A stretch of DNA of 55,960 bases from SIG454 sp045646365 (GTDB lineage: Bacteria > Bacillota > Clostridia > Monoglobales > Monoglobaceae). Of this stretch, positions 1 through 8,417 are shown one piece after another. How positions within the stretch are numbered: position 1 is the first letter of the stretch; each line of letters opens with the position of its first letter. The translations under genes were made by a program, and so were the position numbers. The DNA lies in the NCBI GenBank assembly GCA_045646365.1, contig JAZRKP010000008.1:1-55960 (forward strand). Reading direction: 5' to 3'. The notes below the pieces were generated by a model. The model was not told the DNA's origin and did no database searches. It worked only from the letters and a program-made list of their open reading frames with translations.

Positions 1-1
1 A

Positions 2-202
2 GAATACTACCCTGTTGGCTTAATGCAAGTCACAGCAAAAGGCATTAAAAAGGGTAATGCAAGTTTAGTTATGGCACATGTAGAAAAGGGTAAGGGTTTG
101 GAAACTGCAATTCAAATCAAAAAGGCAGATTTATATGTTGATGAAAATAATATGCTGTCACTTATTACCGAAGATGATGCTATGTATTTATCAAGTAAAT
201 AA
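2..202 (+). CDS. C-terminal fragment of an unidentified protein (5' end outside window)
   Basis: An open frame enters from the left edge and gives 66 residues before TAA at 200-202. The fragment begins EYYPVGLMQVTAKG and ends DDAMYLSSK. It is polar, with no membrane segment. The ending is loosely like the C-terminus of a type-1 sugar-binding protein of an ABC transporter, but this is weak and I do not assign a function. It is followed after 33 bases by a small membrane protein gene. Confidence 0.55.
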   Translation, partial: EYYPVGLMQVTAKGIKKGNASLVMAHVEKGKGLETAIQIKKADLYVDENNMLSLITEDDAMYLSSK

Positions 203-235
203 TTAAATGATTATATAAATTTAAAGGAAAAAATT

Positions 236-565
236 ATGAAAAAGGATATTTTATTTTTAATCCCAATGTTACTCGTTGTTGCTGCTCTGTTTTTACTTCG
301 TGCAACAGGTATGAAAGTACACATTGCCGTATCTGTTATCGGTCTTTTGCTTCTTGTTGCATACACCATTGCAACAAAAAAAGAATGGAGAAATTCTGCA
401 CTTGAAATATTCCAGCGTGTGTGCTACGGCATCGCATTAATCACAGGTGTTGTACTTATGAATGTACACGGCATTACTGTTATTTCCATTATTCATAAAA
501 TAAGTGCAGTTCTATTTGTAATTCTTTTGATCTGTACAGAAATACATAAAGTAATCAAAAAATAA
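236..565 (+). CDS. Small four-helix membrane protein, unknown function
   Basis: 109 residues, almost entirely hydrophobic. Segments are visible at about residues 5-22, 27-45, 60-78 and 82-103, broken by short charged loops (KKEWRN, HKIS) and ending in a basic tail. The start is preceded by an AAAGGA-like site at about 222-227. It follows the truncated first gene by 33 bases, so the two may be co-transcribed. The pattern of a histidine next to helix 4 (IIHKIS) recalls small cytochrome b561-like or DUF4405-like proteins, but there are too few conserved histidines to claim haem binding. No function is assigned. Confidence 0.6.
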   Translation: MKKDILFLIPMLLVVAALFLLRATGMKVHIAVSVIGLLLLVAYTIATKKEWRNSALEIFQRVCYGIALITGVVLMNVHGITVISIIHKISAVLFVILLICTEIHKVIKK

Positions 566-680
566 TTTAATTTAGTCAATTGTAAAGTGAAAGGCAATAC
601 TTGTTTATGTGATTTATAATTTTAAGTGTATAAATTATAGATGCAGACAGGTATTGCATTTTGTTTTGCAAAAAATTTAA

Positions 681-716
681 TTTGTCATAGGTTTGTCATA
701 GATAGTTTGATATAAT
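681..716 (+). promoter_or_regulatory. Tandem operator and -10 box upstream of the NRPS operon
   Basis: TTTGTCATAG occurs twice, at 681-690 and 692-701, a period of 11 bases or one helical turn. A TATAAT box lies at 711-716. There is no good -35 at the usual distance; the second repeat sits just downstream of where it should be. This arrangement is typical of promoters activated by an OmpR-type response regulator that binds direct repeats. The regulator is not encoded in the window. Confidence 0.55.
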
Positions 717-829
717 GATATGATGATAAGTTATATTTAAATATAGTTCATAATGAAGAAGGGGGAGTTTATAAAGAATTTAACTACCCTTAGAAATGAA
801 GAAAACAAGTAGAATTTCGGAGGAATTAA

Positions 830-1789
830 ATGCATTGGTTAATACTCACACTGTCCTGCATCATTTTGTGGGGACTTACAGATATTCTTTTGAAAAAATC
901 TTTAAATTATTCTGACCCATTATCTCAGTATAAAACTTTTATATGGATTGGGTTAGTAGCGGCTCCGGTGAGTGTTATTATGGCAATTTGTTCGGACACT
1001 TTACCTGATTCCTTAAGAATACTTGCTGACAACCAGTTTCTTATTCCTGTAAATATATTTTATGTTATAGCGACATTCTTTGGGCTATTGGGAGCAAAGC
1101 ATCTTGATGCATCGGTGGTATCTCCTCTGGAAAATATTGACGGAGCAATCACTGCAATCATCTTATACTTATTTTTCTTATTTGCAGACCGTAGCAATGT
1201 TACCGACAGTATTGGTATTGTGGATATAGTTGGTATGGTAGTGATTACAGTAGGTGTCGTTCTTCTCGGAGTTCAGGAGCAGAAATTATCCAAGCAGGAA
1301 AAGAGCCTTGATGAAGACAAAAAGAAACACCGGCTTGGTGCATTGGCACTGCTTTTTCCAATCGTGTATAATCTTGCAGATGCGGTTTCAATGGTAGCAA
1401 CGGGCATTATGGTATCTGGAGAAACGGAATTTAGTATTCCCGATATAGATTACATTTTCTTTGAGAGTTTTGCTTTTTCGTTATTCGCCCTTTTTGTGTG
1501 GCTGTATCTGTTTATTGTAAAAAAATATGTGTATAACCCCTTTAAGAAAACAGAAATTTATTGTTGTGGTGCTGCAGCTTGTGATACTTTAGGAACGGTA
1601 GCTTTTACTTTCGCTGTAGCTATCAGTCCGATACTTACAGCACCAATCACATCATCGTATTGTCTTGTGACAATCATATTGGCGCGAATATTTTTAAAAG
1701 AACGCTTAACAAAAAAACAATATCTGAGTATAGCGTTCCTGATAGTGGGTATTGCTTTGCTCGGAGCTTCGGAAATTTTTAACGCATAG
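830..1789 (+). CDS. DMT-superfamily (EamA-like) transporter
   Basis: 319 residues with about ten hydrophobic segments in two halves, separated by a charged linker near residues 151-168 (QEQKLSKQEKSLDEDKKKHR). The C-terminal half ends with the usual EamA pattern of ITSSYCLVTIILARIFLKER followed by a final helix GIALLGASEIF. The start has a GGAGGAATTAA site just upstream. It is the first gene of an operon with a CDF-like protein (11-base gap) and a single-module NRPS. By context it may export the NRPS product or import its precursor; the sequence does not settle which. Confidence 0.8.
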   Translation: MHWLILTLSCIILWGLTDILLKKSLNYSDPLSQYKTFIWIGLVAAPVSVIMAICSDTLPDSLRILADNQFLIPVNIFYVIATFFGLLGAKHLDASVVSPLENIDGAITAIILYLFFLFADRSNVTDSIGIVDIVGMVVITVGVVLLGVQEQKLSKQEKSLDEDKKKHRLGALALLFPIVYNLADAVSMVATGIMVSGETEFSIPDIDYIFFESFAFSLFALFVWLYLFIVKKYVYNPFKKTEIYCCGAAACDTLGTVAFTFAVAISPILTAPITSSYCLVTIILARIFLKERLTKKQYLSIAFLIVGIALLGASEIFNA

Positions 1790-1800
1790 GAAGGAGAGTT

Positions 1801-2688
1801 ATGAGTAATAAATCCGGTTATAAACAACAACAAAATTTATCCATTGCTCAATTATTGGCAGAGCTGCCTTCCTTTGTGGCGGTATTGATATCGGCAATTC
1901 TTTCAAGGAATTTGCTAGTTTATATTGATTTGCTTGACTCGTCAATGTATCTTGTCAGTCTTATACTGGTAGTCGTTCTTTCAAAAAAATTGACAAAGGA
2001 TTTACGATACAAATATAACTACGGGGTAGGAAAAATTGAAGCGATTGCTTCGTTGCTTTGCGATAGCATGGGTTTTTTCGGATTGCTGATCACACTCGGA
2101 TTTTCGGTTGAGGCTATCATCTTCCCCGAACAGCCAAGTGAATTAGTAATTGCCGTAGTAGGTCTCAAAATCATCAATGTCGCCTTTGATACTGCTTTTT
2201 TCGTTAAGCAGCATAAAATTACAAAGATTCACAGCAGTGCGATTTCAAAATCTAATTATGCCGAAGCTCTTTCTTCGCTACTGTTTGATAGTGTTGCTTT
2301 GGTTTCGCTTTTTGCCATGTGGTTGTTTAGAGACAACCCCATCGGAGGGTATATTGCTCCTGTAGTTAGTATTTTTGTTGCGATTTATTTGATGATCGGA
2401 TATGTCAAACATATACGACGCTCATTGAACGAATTGACAGACAAGACGCTTCCTGAAGAAGAGCAAATGAAGATACTGAACATATTGACTCGGTACTATG
2501 ACAACTACTCGAAGTTTTATTCGATAAACTCCCATAAAAGCGGAGACACCACAAGGATAGATATACATCTTTCCTTTGAAAAGAACACCACCTTTGAAGA
2601 AATTCTAACGCTAAAAAAACAAATGCAAGACGAATTTGACAGTCAGTTCGATAATTGCATTGTCAATATCATCGTGGGAGAGGAATAA
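1801..2688 (+). CDS. CDF-like cation transporter homologue with altered metal site
   Basis: 295 residues with the cation diffusion facilitator layout: six hydrophobic segments in residues 15-205, then a soluble C-terminal domain of about 85 residues (DKTLPEEEQMKIL to the end) resembling the CDF cytoplasmic domain. In CDF proteins helices 2 and 5 carry HxxxD metal ligands. As I align them, helix 2 here reads LLDSSMYLVS and helix 5 reads YAEALSSLLFDS, so the expected His is absent from both. It may have an unusual substrate or not move metal at all. The start is 11 bases after the DMT gene, behind AAGGAGAG. It lies between the transporter and the NRPS in one operon. Confidence 0.75.
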   Translation: MSNKSGYKQQQNLSIAQLLAELPSFVAVLISAILSRNLLVYIDLLDSSMYLVSLILVVVLSKKLTKDLRYKYNYGVGKIEAIASLLCDSMGFFGLLITLGFSVEAIIFPEQPSELVIAVVGLKIINVAFDTAFFVKQHKITKIHSSAISKSNYAEALSSLLFDSVALVSLFAMWLFRDNPIGGYIAPVVSIFVAIYLMIGYVKHIRRSLNELTDKTLPEEEQMKILNILTRYYDNYSKFYSINSHKSGDTTRIDIHLSFEKNTTFEEILTLKKQMQDEFDSQFDNCIVNIIVGEE

Positions 2689-2735
2689 ATAAGATTATAA
2701 ACTAACGCCAAACTTCAGTAGAAAGAGGTAATTCG

Positions 2736-5732
2736 ATGAAAAGATACATGGAACGAATATGGGAGCTGATGAATGATGGAAAAATGAAGCATCATGTTGC
2801 CTTATATGATGAAGCAACGCCCAAAGGGATAAATTATGAGCAGCTTCGTATAATCAGTGGTCGTGTGTACTCATATTTGAAAGCAAGAAATATCGGCAAA
2901 GAAGATTTTGTTATGATCAAATTGCCTCGTGGCGTACAGCCCGTTATTGCTATGATTGGTGTATGGCGTGCAGGTGCGGCATTCGTGGTTGCAGAAGAAA
3001 ACCTTGGTGCTGAGCGAGTCGATTACATTTACAAGGACTGCAACTGCAAGCTATCTATCACAAGTGAAGTATGGGAAGAGATAAACTGTTTAGAACCATT
3101 GGAAGGTTATGAAGAAACCAATCCGCATGATGCTGCATATGCGGTGTATACCTCAGGAACTACGGGAACACCCAAGGGCGTACTGCACGAATACGGCAAT
3201 CTGGAACGATGCAAGGCGTCTGCTAACTATCTTGGGGAAGAGATATTTGATTCGGGAGAAAGATTTGCACTTGCCGCCCCACTTAACTTTGTTGCATCCA
3301 CAATGGTTTTGTCCTACGCACTGTACAGAGGATGTTGCACATCCCATATTCTTTCTTTTTCCACGGTAAAAAATCCTATTGCTCTCATAAAGTACCTGTT
3401 ATTAAAGCGTATAACATTGTTCTTCTTAACGCCAACCTATGCACGCAAGTTCGCAGGAAAAACAGGACCTTTCTTGAAGAAAATGGTTGTAGGAAGTGAG
3501 CCTGCTAACCGTTATTATCTAAAGGGAGTAACAAACTATAATATGTATGCGCAGAGCGAAAGCGGTGTCATTACCAGTATGTTTGTCATTGACAGGGAAT
3601 ATGATGTCTGCCCTGTAGGCAGACCTCAATTTGATATGAAATACCGTGTTGTGGACGACGATGGAAACGATGTGCAAGACGGTGAAATAGGAGAGTTTAT
3701 TTTTGAAAGTCCTTATGTAAGGGGTTATATCAATTTGCCCGAAGAAACTAAAAATGCATTCAGGGACGGATATTTCTATACTTCAGACCTTGCACGAATT
3801 CTTACTGATGGAAACATTGTGATTTGTGGCAGAAAAAGCGATATGATAAAAATAAACGGAAACCGTATCGAGCCTGCAGAAATTGAATCGGCTATCAAGT
3901 CGATTTTAAAAATCGATTGGTGTGCGGTAAGAGGATTTGTCGAAGAGGATCAAAGTTTTATTTGTGCTTACTACAAGGATGATATTATCTTTGATGCAGA
4001 CAGTCTTCGTGAAAAGTTGCAAAAGAAACTGCCTTATTATATGATTCCGGCACACTTTAAAAAAATCGACACCATTCCGATAAAGTCTAACGGAAAGCTA
4101 GACCGTAATGCGTTGCCGAAGCCTGAAATTCAAAATATTGAAAGAACATATAAAGAACCGGCAACTGAAATTGAAGCAGCTCTTTGTAATGCAATGCAGA
4201 AGGTTTTAGGTATTGACCGTATCGGGAATGATGATGATTTTTATGAAATGGGTGGCGACTCACTTTCTTCTATGAGAATGTTGATTGAAAGCGGTCTGCC
4301 CGGACTTGATGTCGGATGCATTTTCCGTGGTCGTACTGCGGAGAAGATTGCAAAGCTCTATATGGAACAAATACAAAATCATGACCCGGACGATGATGAG
4401 GAGTTAAATGTTTTTGCTAAGCTTGAAGAGCACAAGCTGACACCGGAACAACTCGATTTTTTCAATTATCAAAGCTATATGCCAAACTCCACTATGTATA
4501 ATCTGTTTGATATGATCCGCTTTGAGAAAAAGGAAATAGATGTTGAAAAAATGGCAAAAGCCGTTGAGATGGCGTTCAAAAACCACCCGGCTCTCTCCAC
4601 AATTCTGCAGTATAACGAAAACGGAGAGCTAATCCAGAAATATAATTCGAGAATGTCGATTGTAATAACGCCCGAAAAAATCAGCGAGGAGGAGCTTGGC
4701 AAAATCAAAGATACTCTTGTAGCTCCCTTCAAACTCATAAATACCCCGCTGTTTCGCTGCAGATTGTTTGAAACGGAAAATGCTGCCTATCTGTTTTTCG
4801 ATGTTCACCACATTGTTTTCGATGGCACTTCGCTTGATATTTTAATAAAGAATGTTATAAAAGCCTATCTTGGCATACCCTTAGAAACGGATTATTATTA
4901 CCTTATTCTGACAAGACGAAAGCAAATGGAGTTTACTGATTTCTATCAGGAAAGCCGTCAATATCATGAAAACACATACGGAAACGTAAAATGGACGACC
5001 TACCCGAAATTTGACAGAATAACAGAGGAAAACAAACTGGGTAGCCTATTCTGTAACGAAACAATCTCGCCTGTACATATTTCTTCGGTTGAAAAGAAAT
5101 TTATGGTGAGTCGTAATGAGTTTTTCATTGCGGCAGCATTGCTTACTATTGCAATCAATACAAATAAAAATGATGTCCATGTATCTTGGGTCTATAATGG
5201 GCGTGACGATCTGGCATCAACATCCAGCGTGGGCTTGCTGTGTCGTGAACTGTCAGTTGCATTACGACTGCAAAATAAATCTAATTTGAGTGACATTTTT
5301 ACTGAAATTCACGAACAGGTACGAAACGGAATTAAGTACAGTTGCTACCCATACATGGCAAACATACCGCAGGATGAAGATGGAGATATTGCCTGTATTC
5401 TTTATCAAAAAGATATTCGCGAAGCCGATGATTTTGATGGGATGAATGTGAATAAGGTGAAAATCACTCACAATAATGCTGCAGCGCAGTCTGTTTTGGA
5501 CATCCAGATTTTTGACGGTGATGACGGATTGCGGTATGTATTTGATTATTCGGCAGGCAACTACGACAAGGAAACTATGTCTGAGTTCCAAAACCTCTTT
5601 AAACGCGTTGTTGCCGCAATCGTCAACAATGTCAACACAGACGGTTATGATTTTGAACATTTGAAGAATGATGTATGCGACAAAAAAAGTCTTATACAGA
5701 AGGTAAAAGATATTTTTGCTAATAAGAAATAA
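2736..5732 (+). CDS. Single-module non-ribosomal peptide synthetase, order A-T-C
   Basis: 998 residues. The adenylation domain (about 15-465) has YTSGTTGTPKG near 137-148, YAQSESGV near 271, GRKSDMIKINGNR near 365 and the lysine motif SNGKLDR near 451. The carrier domain (about 475-550) has DDFYEMGGDSLSS, with the phosphopantetheine serine near 509. A condensation domain (about 570-970) has HHIVFDG with catalytic histidines near 690. There is no thioesterase or reductase, so the C-terminal condensation domain probably releases the acyl group onto an amine. At the site of the amino-group-binding Asp235 of GrsA-PheA I read LNFVAS, which aligns better with the HNYPLS of aryl-acid-activating DhbE. 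This suggests a substrate lacking an alpha-amino group (inference). The start has GAAAGAGG upstream. No phosphopantetheinyl transferase is seen in the window. Confidence 0.9.
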   Translation: MKRYMERIWELMNDGKMKHHVALYDEATPKGINYEQLRIISGRVYSYLKARNIGKEDFVMIKLPRGVQPVIAMIGVWRAGAAFVVAEENLGAERVDYIYKDCNCKLSITSEVWEEINCLEPLEGYEETNPHDAAYAVYTSGTTGTPKGVLHEYGNLERCKASANYLGEEIFDSGERFALAAPLNFVASTMVLSYALYRGCCTSHILSFSTVKNPIALIKYLLLKRITLFFLTPTYARKFAGKTGPFLKKMVVGSEPANRYYLKGVTNYNMYAQSESGVITSMFVIDREYDVCPVGRPQFDMKYRVVDDDGNDVQDGEIGEFIFESPYVRGYINLPEETKNAFRDGYFYTSDLARILTDGNIVICGRKSDMIKINGNRIEPAEIESAIKSILKIDWCAVRGFVEEDQSFICAYYKDDIIFDADSLREKLQKKLPYYMIPAHFKKIDTIPIKSNGKLDRNALPKPEIQNIERTYKEPATEIEAALCNAMQKVLGIDRIGNDDDFYEMGGDSLSSMRMLIESGLPGLDVGCIFRGRTAEKIAKLYMEQIQNHDPDDDEELNVFAKLEEHKLTPEQLDFFNYQSYMPNSTMYNLFDMIRFEKKEIDVEKMAKAVEMAFKNHPALSTILQYNENGELIQKYNSRMSIVITPEKISEEELGKIKDTLVAPFKLINTPLFRCRLFETENAAYLFFDVHHIVFDGTSLDILIKNVIKAYLGIPLETDYYYLILTRRKQMEFTDFYQESRQYHENTYGNVKWTTYPKFDRITEENKLGSLFCNETISPVHISSVEKKFMVSRNEFFIAAALLTIAINTNKNDVHVSWVYNGRDDLASTSSVGLLCRELSVALRLQNKSNLSDIFTEIHEQVRNGIKYSCYPYMANIPQDEDGDIACILYQKDIREADDFDGMNVNKVKITHNNAAAQSVLDIQIFDGDDGLRYVFDYSAGNYDKETMSEFQNLFKRVVAAIVNNVNTDGYDFEHLKNDVCDKKSLIQKVKDIFANKK

Positions 5733-5748
5733 GAAAGGTGATTATATT

Positions 5749-6762
5749 ATGACAAAAGGAACTAAGATTTTTAGAATAGTTGTTTGTGTTTTGCTTGCAC
5801 TTACGATGATCTGGAGTGCAATTTGTGGTGTTGCACTTATCCTTGGTGGCAAACATTTAGTGCTCACAGCGGAATACGATATCATGGTTGCCGGAGTAGA
5901 GGTAACGAGAAACAATAAGGACGATGTTTTGGGCGACGGCACGGTGTACTATGATGAATATAACAATATCCTCACATTTAATAATGCCACAATTGAGTCC
6001 GAGGATTGGTCCGTTTATTCAAATATTGACCTGAATATTCAACTGATTGGTGAAAATAAATTTGTCTGCACTAACGAGGGATACAGTGCCGGTGTTTACA
6101 TAAGTGACTACTATCAAAGCAAGGATCTTGCATTTTTTGGAGATGGTTCTTTAATAATCGAATTCCCGAACGAAAGCGCGGAAGCAGTCGGTATTTTTGC
6201 ATCCGACCTTAAAGTTATGAGTGATGTTACAGTTAAAACTTCAAATTGCGAAAATAAGTTGCACGGAATTGTCTGCGACTCCTCTTTGTTGGTCGCAGAA
6301 AAGGCGGCGGTTACTGTAAATAATGGTTCTGCAAAGAATAGCGTAGGTGTTCGCGTTCGAGGCAACGCTCTCTTTGAAGAAGGAACTGCACTCAAAGTTT
6401 TAGTAAATTCCGGTACTACTGAAATATGCAAAGGACTTAGTGTCAGCGGAGATATATTCCTTGGCAAAGACACTTCCATTGAAGTTTCCGTTGATGATGA
6501 AGCTACAGACAGGGGCGAATGCATCCGTGTATCCGGACTTATGGAGATTGGTAACGGTTCAACTGTGAAAGCATCTGCAAAGAATAGTTATGCTATCGAG
6601 TGCTTTGGTTCTATAGAGGCAAATAACGGTGCTGATGTTTCTGCAGTTTCCGACAAAAAAGACGCTGATGTTTTCTGTAGCGGAGCTGTAGTTAATTACG
6701 GGGCTAAATTTGATACAGAAATAGATGCCCTTGGAGGAATCCATAACAAGGTTAACAATTAA
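5749..6762 (+). CDS. Membrane-anchored beta-helix-like surface protein
   Basis: 337 residues from the ATG at 5749, chosen because AAGAAAGGTG sits just before it; an upstream in-frame ATG at 5716 lies inside the NRPS gene. Residues about 8-32 form one hydrophobic segment (signal or N-terminal anchor). The remainder is a long run of short, imperfect beta units rich in Asn, Gly, Val and Asp, such as LTFNNATIESEDW, LFEEGTALKVLVNSG and MEIGNGSTVKASAKNS. These suggest a parallel beta-helix exposed outside the cell. No catalytic motif is evident. It starts 16 bases after the NRPS stop and so probably belongs to that operon. Its role there is unknown. Confidence 0.7.
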   Translation: MTKGTKIFRIVVCVLLALTMIWSAICGVALILGGKHLVLTAEYDIMVAGVEVTRNNKDDVLGDGTVYYDEYNNILTFNNATIESEDWSVYSNIDLNIQLIGENKFVCTNEGYSAGVYISDYYQSKDLAFFGDGSLIIEFPNESAEAVGIFASDLKVMSDVTVKTSNCENKLHGIVCDSSLLVAEKAAVTVNNGSAKNSVGVRVRGNALFEEGTALKVLVNSGTTEICKGLSVSGDIFLGKDTSIEVSVDDEATDRGECIRVSGLMEIGNGSTVKASAKNSYAIECFGSIEANNGADVSAVSDKKDADVFCSGAVVNYGAKFDTEIDALGGIHNKVNN

Positions 6763-6847
6763 ACTTTGACACATTGTAAGAAAACGATACCAAATCTGAA
6801 ACTGTATCAGGTTGGATAGTAAGTAAATTTTTATAAGAGGTGATATT

Positions 6848-7120
6848 ATGAACAGGAAATGGAACGAAAAAAATACATTAGAAAAGACTGTAACAATAAT
6901 TTCAGGCTTTGCTTTTTGTGTATGGTTGCTGTTTGAAGTTTTGGAAAGTAAAACTTCAATAAAATATGCAAATACTGTTAACTGTATAGCTATATTAGTT
7001 ATCTGTATATGTGAGGCGATTTCTTTATGGAAAGTGAAGCGTGCACTGTCATATGTAGCTATTGGCGGGGCGATTCTTATGATTGCCGTTATGGTTTTAC
7101 AATCTATGTTATTAGCTTGA
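6848..7120 (+). CDS. Small hypothetical membrane protein
   Basis: 90 residues with hydrophobic segments at about 13-30, 39-60 and 68-88. The start is supported by AAGAGGTGATATT directly before the ATG. The N-terminus is charged (NRKWNEKNTLEK). I recognise no family. The gap of 85 bases after the beta-helix gene holds a TTGACA-like hexamer at 6767-6772 without a convincing -10, so separate transcription is possible but unproven. Confidence 0.55.
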   Translation: MNRKWNEKNTLEKTVTIISGFAFCVWLLFEVLESKTSIKYANTVNCIAILVICICEAISLWKVKRALSYVAIGGAILMIAVMVLQSMLLA

Positions 7121-7225
7121 ATTGTAAGTATGCTTGCAGGCAACGGTAAGACGCTTTATGGTTGACCTTGTACCTGTATGTGATGCTTTAACAATAAAAT
7201 AAATATTATAAAGGAGGATTTTAGT

Positions 7226-7918
7226 ATGTTAAAATCAAAAGAATTAAGAGAAAAAGCGTGGGAGTCCCTTAAGGGTAGGTATTGGATGGCGTTTGCGGTT
7301 ATTATTGTTACAGGACTTATCAGTTCAGTAGGTAGTGCATTCGTATCGTTTGGTCAGGATTTGAGTGAGGTATTAGGACTTGTTGATCCTGCAGAAATGG
7401 ATTCTACAATGGCATTAGGTGCGTTAGTTCTTAACGGTGTAGTGATCATTTCATCAATTATCGGTGCTTTATTCAGCATTTTTGTAACAGACGCAATAAC
7501 TGTAGGTGTTAGCAATTACTTTATCAAAAATACCGATTCCAAGCCTTCATTTGCAGATGCTTTTTCAGGCTTCAAGATTAAGTACGGCAGAAACATCGGC
7601 ACACTTTTGCTCGTAGGTATCAAAACTGTTTTGTGGACTTTTTTGTTCATCATTCCGGGTATTATAAAAAGTTATGAATATTCCATTATCCCATACATAC
7701 TTGCTGATGATCCTGAAATTTCTTCAAAGGATGCATTTAAAAAAGCAAAACAGATGATGAAAGGCAACAAGTGGAGACTCTTTAAACTTGAATTCTCATT
7801 TATCGGTTGGTTTATTCTTTGCGTTCTCACACTTGGTATAGGAACATTCTTCCTTATTCCTTATGTAAATGCTGCAAATGCTGAATTCTATGTAGAATTA
7901 AAAAATAAACAGGCATAA
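7226..7918 (+). CDS. DUF975-family membrane protein
   Basis: 230 residues. The opening (KELREKAWESLKGRYWMAF) is the hallmark of DUF975, and the protein continues with about five to six hydrophobic segments, including the characteristic middle part FLFIIPGIIKSYEYSIIPYI followed by DPEISSKDAFKKAKQMMKG. DUF975 proteins are common in Firmicutes and have no established biochemical function. AAAGGAGG lies upstream of the ATG. A strong intrinsic terminator follows, closing this transcription unit. Confidence 0.85.
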   Translation: MLKSKELREKAWESLKGRYWMAFAVIIVTGLISSVGSAFVSFGQDLSEVLGLVDPAEMDSTMALGALVLNGVVIISSIIGALFSIFVTDAITVGVSNYFIKNTDSKPSFADAFSGFKIKYGRNIGTLLLVGIKTVLWTFLFIIPGIIKSYEYSIIPYILADDPEISSKDAFKKAKQMMKGNKWRLFKLEFSFIGWFILCVLTLGIGTFFLIPYVNAANAEFYVELKNKQA

Positions 7919-7941
7919 ATTGTAAGTTTATACTAAATTGT

Positions 7942-7983
7942 AAAGCCATTTGACTTTAGGATTGTCTAAAGTCAAATGGCTTT
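7942..7983 (+). terminator. Intrinsic terminator after the DUF975 gene
   Basis: A perfect 18-base inverted repeat (AAAGCCATTTGACTTTAG and its complement) with a six-base loop (GATTGT), followed by a short T tract. It lies 24 bases after the stop codon. Confidence 0.9.
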
Positions 7984-8033
7984 TTATGTATAAACCAAAA
8001 CAGAAATTAAGTTGAATGATTTCGATTTAGTTT

Positions 8034-8086
8034 TTCAGACTACTGATAAACCCACCGTTTTCAGGTGGGTTTGTCAGTAGTCTGAA
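8034..8086. repeat. 23-base inverted repeat, hairpin downstream of tRNA-Ser
   Basis: Arms at 8034-8056 (begins TTCAGACTACTG) and 8064-8086 are complementary apart from one G-U position, with loop GTTTTCA. It sits 27 bases beyond the 3' end of the minus-strand tRNA gene and could end its transcription. Reading that way, however, the following T tract is weak, so it may instead be a dispersed palindrome. Confidence 0.6.
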
Positions 8087-8112
8087 GGTTTTGATTAGTA
8101 AAAACCTTGTTA

Positions 8113-8204
8113 TGGCGGAGATGTAGGGATTTGAACCCTAGCGCCGGCAAAACCGACCTACCGGATTTCGAATCCGGACCCTTCAACCACTTGGGTACAT
8201 CTCC
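8113..8204 (-). tRNA. tRNA-Ser(CGA), decodes UCG
   Basis: Read on the minus strand, the acceptor arms GGAGATG and CATCTCC pair, followed by discriminator G and an encoded CCA. The anticodon stem CCGGA/TCCGG encloses loop TTCGAAA, giving anticodon CGA. A long variable arm (TAGGTCGG to CCGGCG) and a T-arm with GGTTCAAATCC complete the class II fold. The length, long variable arm and G73 all fit serine. Confidence 0.95.
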
Positions 8205-8417
8205 AAATTTATATTTTTCAGCTCTGCAAAAGGCGTGTAAATATTTGGGAACTCCTTTTGGAAACTGCAAAATAAACAATATTAAATTTTCTGAAAAGGC
8301 AGTAATATTAAGGCTTTAGAGGCTTAAAGGTTCCAAAAATGCCATAGTTTTTCGAGTGTGCCTCCTTTATGACTGCTTCGATGCCTGCCCGTATATAAAT
8401 GTATAATATTAAAATTG

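Noticed and set aside
5262..5660. Minus-strand 132-codon frame within the NRPS gene
   Set aside because: Shadow of the condensation domain; the plus-strand frame has clear NRPS motifs throughout.
8061..8319. Open frames on both strands of 72 and 70 codons across the tRNA region
   Set aside because: They are translations of the tRNA-Ser gene itself; the tRNA fold is complete and no ribosome site supports either frame.
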